In this document: positions 62,223-64,000 of the stretch, piece after piece
How the letters are laid out: the number at the start of each line of letters is the position of its first letter
Position numbering within the stretch: position 1 is the stretch's first letter
Source of the DNA: Caulobacteraceae bacterium
GTDB taxonomy: Bacteria; Pseudomonadota; Alphaproteobacteria; Caulobacterales; Caulobacteraceae
Reading direction: 5' to 3'
DNA: 64,000 nt
Assembly: GCA_019746095.1 (NCBI GenBank)
Contig: JAIESL010000035.1
Location: forward strand, 30,429-94,428
Made by a program: the position numbers and the translations under genes
Notes under the pieces: model-generated
Database searches by the model: none
Seen by the model: only the letters and a program-made list of their open reading frames with translations
What the model was told of the DNA's origin: nothing

Positions 62223-62962
62223 TGTCCGCCACCCCCTTCTTCGCTCCCCTCGCCGTCGAGGCCCGCAAGCTGAACCGCTCCCTGGCAGCCCTGCTCGCCG
62301 TCGCCGCGCCCGCCCTGATCGCGATCTTCCTCTTCTTCATGATCCTGCGCGCCAAACAGGCCTCACCCTGGGACATGTGGATGATGAACGCCGCAGCCGT
62401 CTGGGCCTTCTTCATGATGCCGATGAGCGTCACCGCCCTCGCCGCCCTGATGGCCCATATGGAGCATGGGCCGCGGAGCTGGGATCACCTCCGCGCCCTG
62501 CCCGTGCCGCGCTGGCACCTTTACGCGGCCAAGGCCGTCTGCGCCCTGATCGTGGTGGCCCTGATGAGTGTGGCCGTGGTGGCCTTCAGCTGGGCCGGCG
62601 CCAGCCTGGCCGGCATGATCAGGCCCGAGATGGCCCCCACCGGCGTATTCGACCTCGCCCACTACGCCAGGCTGATGGCGACCATGTTCCTCGCCGGCCT
62701 GCTCCTGATCGCGATCCAGCTCTGGACGGCCCTGCGCTTCGCCAGCTTCGTGCCCGGTCTGGTCCTGGGCATCGCCGGAACCTTTTTCGCGGTCGTTGCC
62801 ACCTCGGCCAAACAGGGCGTCTTCCTGCCCTGGCAGATGCCGGTCAACATGCTGGCAGCAGAGCCCTGGCGGGTGAATACGGCCCTCGGACTCGGCTGCG
62901 GGCTGGGCCTTGTTGCCCTGGTCCTGATGACCCTCCATCTGTCGCGACGCGAGGTGCTGTGA
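62222..62962 (+). CDS. ABC-2-type transporter permease (lantibiotic-immunity MutE/MutG-like)
   Basis: A 246-residue membrane protein with six hydrophobic spans. It includes FFAPLAVEARKLNRSLAALLAV at the N-terminus and HMEHGPRSWDHLRALPVPRWHLYAAKAVCALIVVALM, which is typical of the permease in lantibiotic/bacitracin ABC transporters. Its probable role is export of, or protection against, a membrane-active peptide. Translationally coupled to the ATPase gene. Confidence 0.88.
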   Translation: MSATPFFAPLAVEARKLNRSLAALLAVAAPALIAIFLFFMILRAKQASPWDMWMMNAAAVWAFFMMPMSVTALAALMAHMEHGPRSWDHLRALPVPRWHLYAAKAVCALIVVALMSVAVVAFSWAGASLAGMIRPEMAPTGVFDLAHYARLMATMFLAGLLLIAIQLWTALRFASFVPGLVLGIAGTFFAVVATSAKQGVFLPWQMPVNMLAAEPWRVNTALGLGCGLGLVALVLMTLHLSRREVL

Positions 62963-63041
62963 CGATCCATTCCGCCGCTTGGGGCGGGCCAGCGACGCCG
63001 GACCCGTGGTAGGCAGGTCCATGGACGTTCGGAGCACCCCC

Positions 63042-63476
63042 ATGCGTGAAGACGGCGCGGCCCCTGCCATCGCCAAAAGCTGCGGCGATTGCGGCCTGTG
63101 CTGCAAGCTCATGGGGGTGACCGCCCTCGACAAGCCGGCCGCCAGATGGTGCCGGCATTTCAGCAAATCGGCGGGCTGCGCCATCTATGAGGACCGGCCC
63201 GATGACTGCCGCGTCTTCAACTGTCTCTGGCTGCTGACCGAGGCACTGGACGAAAGCTGGAAGCCCACAACGGCCGGCTTTGTCCTGCACAGCGAAATGG
63301 GCGGGGCGCGGCTGGTGGTCGAATGCGACCCCGCACGACCGCACGACTGGCGACGCGAGCCCTATCAGGCGACGCTGCGCCGCTGGGCCGACGCCGCCGG
63401 CCAGGAAGTGCTGGTCTTCGCCGGCACCCGCGGGGTGCGGCTGGGCGATCCGGACACGCCGGTGCGCCGGATCTGA
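63042..63476 (+). CDS. Cysteine-cluster (YkgJ/YcgN-like) protein
   Basis: A 144-residue protein starting at ATG 63042 with GGAG seven bases upstream; the track start at 62979 and ATG 63021 are less likely. The N-terminal SCGDCGLCCKLMGV and following WCRHF, GCAIYEDRPDDCRVFNC give eight cysteines in the YkgJ zinc/iron-cluster pattern. Function is unknown. Confidence 0.82.
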   Translation: MREDGAAPAIAKSCGDCGLCCKLMGVTALDKPAARWCRHFSKSAGCAIYEDRPDDCRVFNCLWLLTEALDESWKPTTAGFVLHSEMGGARLVVECDPARPHDWRREPYQATLRRWADAAGQEVLVFAGTRGVRLGDPDTPVRRI

Positions 63477-63483
63477 AGACGCC

Positions 63484-64000
63484 CTAGCGGACGTCCACGG
63501 ACTGGGCGATCTCTTCCGCCATGGCGCGATCAGCACCGTCCAGGCTCATGGTCCAGACGTGGACTTCGGTGGGCGCGGTCGGCCGCTGGAACAGATGTTC
63601 GACGGCATGCCGCTCCCCGTCCTCGGTCGAGACAATGGAGGCGCGCCCCCCGGCCTCGACCATCTGGCCACTGTAGATCGGGAACTGCGACGCTGGTCCG
63701 GCATAGACCATGACGAAGGACTGGTCTCCGCGCCGGATCGTATAGACCCGGAAGTCGGGACCCGGACGGCCCGTCACGATCTCGAAACCGGGCGGCAGGT
63801 CGGCAGTGAACGGCAGGGCCGCGCGCGCGGCGCTGTCCAGGACGGTGACGCTGGGCGGCGCAGGCGGCGGTGGGACGGCGACCGGCGCAACGGCCGGAGC
63901 CACAGCCGGGGCGGGTTCGATCCGGGGCGCGACGGCGGCAGGCGGTGGCGTGACCGGTGCGGCACGCGGCTGGGGGGCCGGGACCACCGGGGCCGGCGCC
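63484..64000 (-). CDS. Proline/alanine-rich protein, 5' end beyond window
   Basis: The frame stays open to the right window edge, so the N-terminus is missing; the track start at 63987 is a GTG within the gene. The visible part begins with a Pro/Ala/Val-rich linker (PAPAVAPAVAPVAVPPPPAP). It then has a 115-residue alpha/beta region (GFEIVTGRPGPDFRVYTIRRGDQSFVMVYAG, EHLFQRPTAPTEVHVWTMSLDG). I do not recognise a family. A lipoprotein or exported protein with a linker is plausible. Confidence 0.75.
   Translation of the reverse strand, partial: APAPVVPAPQPRAAPVTPPPAAVAPRIEPAPAVAPAVAPVAVPPPPAPPSVTVLDSAARAALPFTADLPPGFEIVTGRPGPDFRVYTIRRGDQSFVMVYAGPASQFPIYSGQMVEAGGRASIVSTEDGERHAVEHLFQRPTAPTEVHVWTMSLDGADRAMAEEIAQSVDVR

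Overview
The window is a high-GC, gene-dense stretch of an alphaproteobacterial chromosome. It most likely comes from the Caulobacteraceae, and Brevundimonas is my best guess. This rests on a SciP/DUF1153 cell-cycle regulator next to a hook operon, near-consensus Caulobacter-type sigma-54 flagellar promoters (TGGCCC-N5-TTGC), a CtrA-like box and a CcrM-type GANTC site upstream of sciP, and many signal-peptide peptidases. I see no insertion sequence, prophage, CRISPR array or rRNA. One tRNA-Lys(CUU) is present. Most very long extra ORFs in the track are antisense shadows caused by GC-rich codon usage.

Layout. 1-6572 (+): an eight-gene, overlapping operon for aerobic CoA-dependent breakdown of an aromatic acid. 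2-Aminobenzoate (anthranilate) is the most likely substrate: old-yellow-enzyme reductase domain (cut by the window edge), SDR, MarR regulator, enoyl-CoA hydratase, acyl-CoA dehydrogenase, aromatic acid-CoA ligase, 4HBT thioesterase and RidA. 6611-9366 (+): sulfate activation (cysD, cysNC fusion). 9371-14637 (-): exported enzymes (Tat tyrosinase, lipoprotein amidase, DPP-IV-type peptidase). 15062-16193 (+): ferredoxin-NADP reductase and a chorismate-mutase-type protein. 16264-18068 (-): an amino acid permease and an Hpt protein. 18270-21823 (+): tRNA-Lys and a large secreted beta-propeller/amidohydrolase fusion.

21877-25890 (-) is the Anbu operon (proteasome-like hydrolase, transglutaminase, alpha-E protein, circularly permuted ATP-grasp), a conserved set with no settled physiological role. 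25978-33052 (-) holds a small lipoprotein, an S9 peptidase and a four-gene O-acylation cluster (MBOAT, two SGNH proteins, one single-span membrane protein). 33136-36923 is a divergent lipid-modification locus (DUF2177 and CFA-type methyltransferase on one side, FAD oxidoreductase and DUF1365 on the other). Its two directions share an exactly mirrored two-block promoter motif. 37066-38420 (+) is a 3-oxoacid CoA-transferase pair, and 38428-39606 (-) is an exported D-amino-acid-oxidase-like flavoprotein whose domain order is circularly permuted.

40629-44091 (-) is an MCE/Mla-type lipid transport operon. 44251-51346 is a flagellar block: flgK-flgL leftward and fliK-flgD-flgE rightward, both from sigma-54 promoters. 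It is followed by sciP, mnmA, a hemerythrin protein, a thioesterase, an HxlR regulator, a thiolase, an esterase, an M1 aminopeptidase and a small secreted protein. The right end has an XRE regulator with a DUF2975 membrane protein divergent from an ABC-2 transporter, a cysteine-cluster protein and a truncated proline/alanine-rich protein.

The most interesting items are the permuted flavoprotein (38428-39606), the mirrored promoter at 34624-34685, the Anbu operon, and the cell-cycle motifs in front of sciP. All family calls come from reading motifs in the translations; no database search was run.
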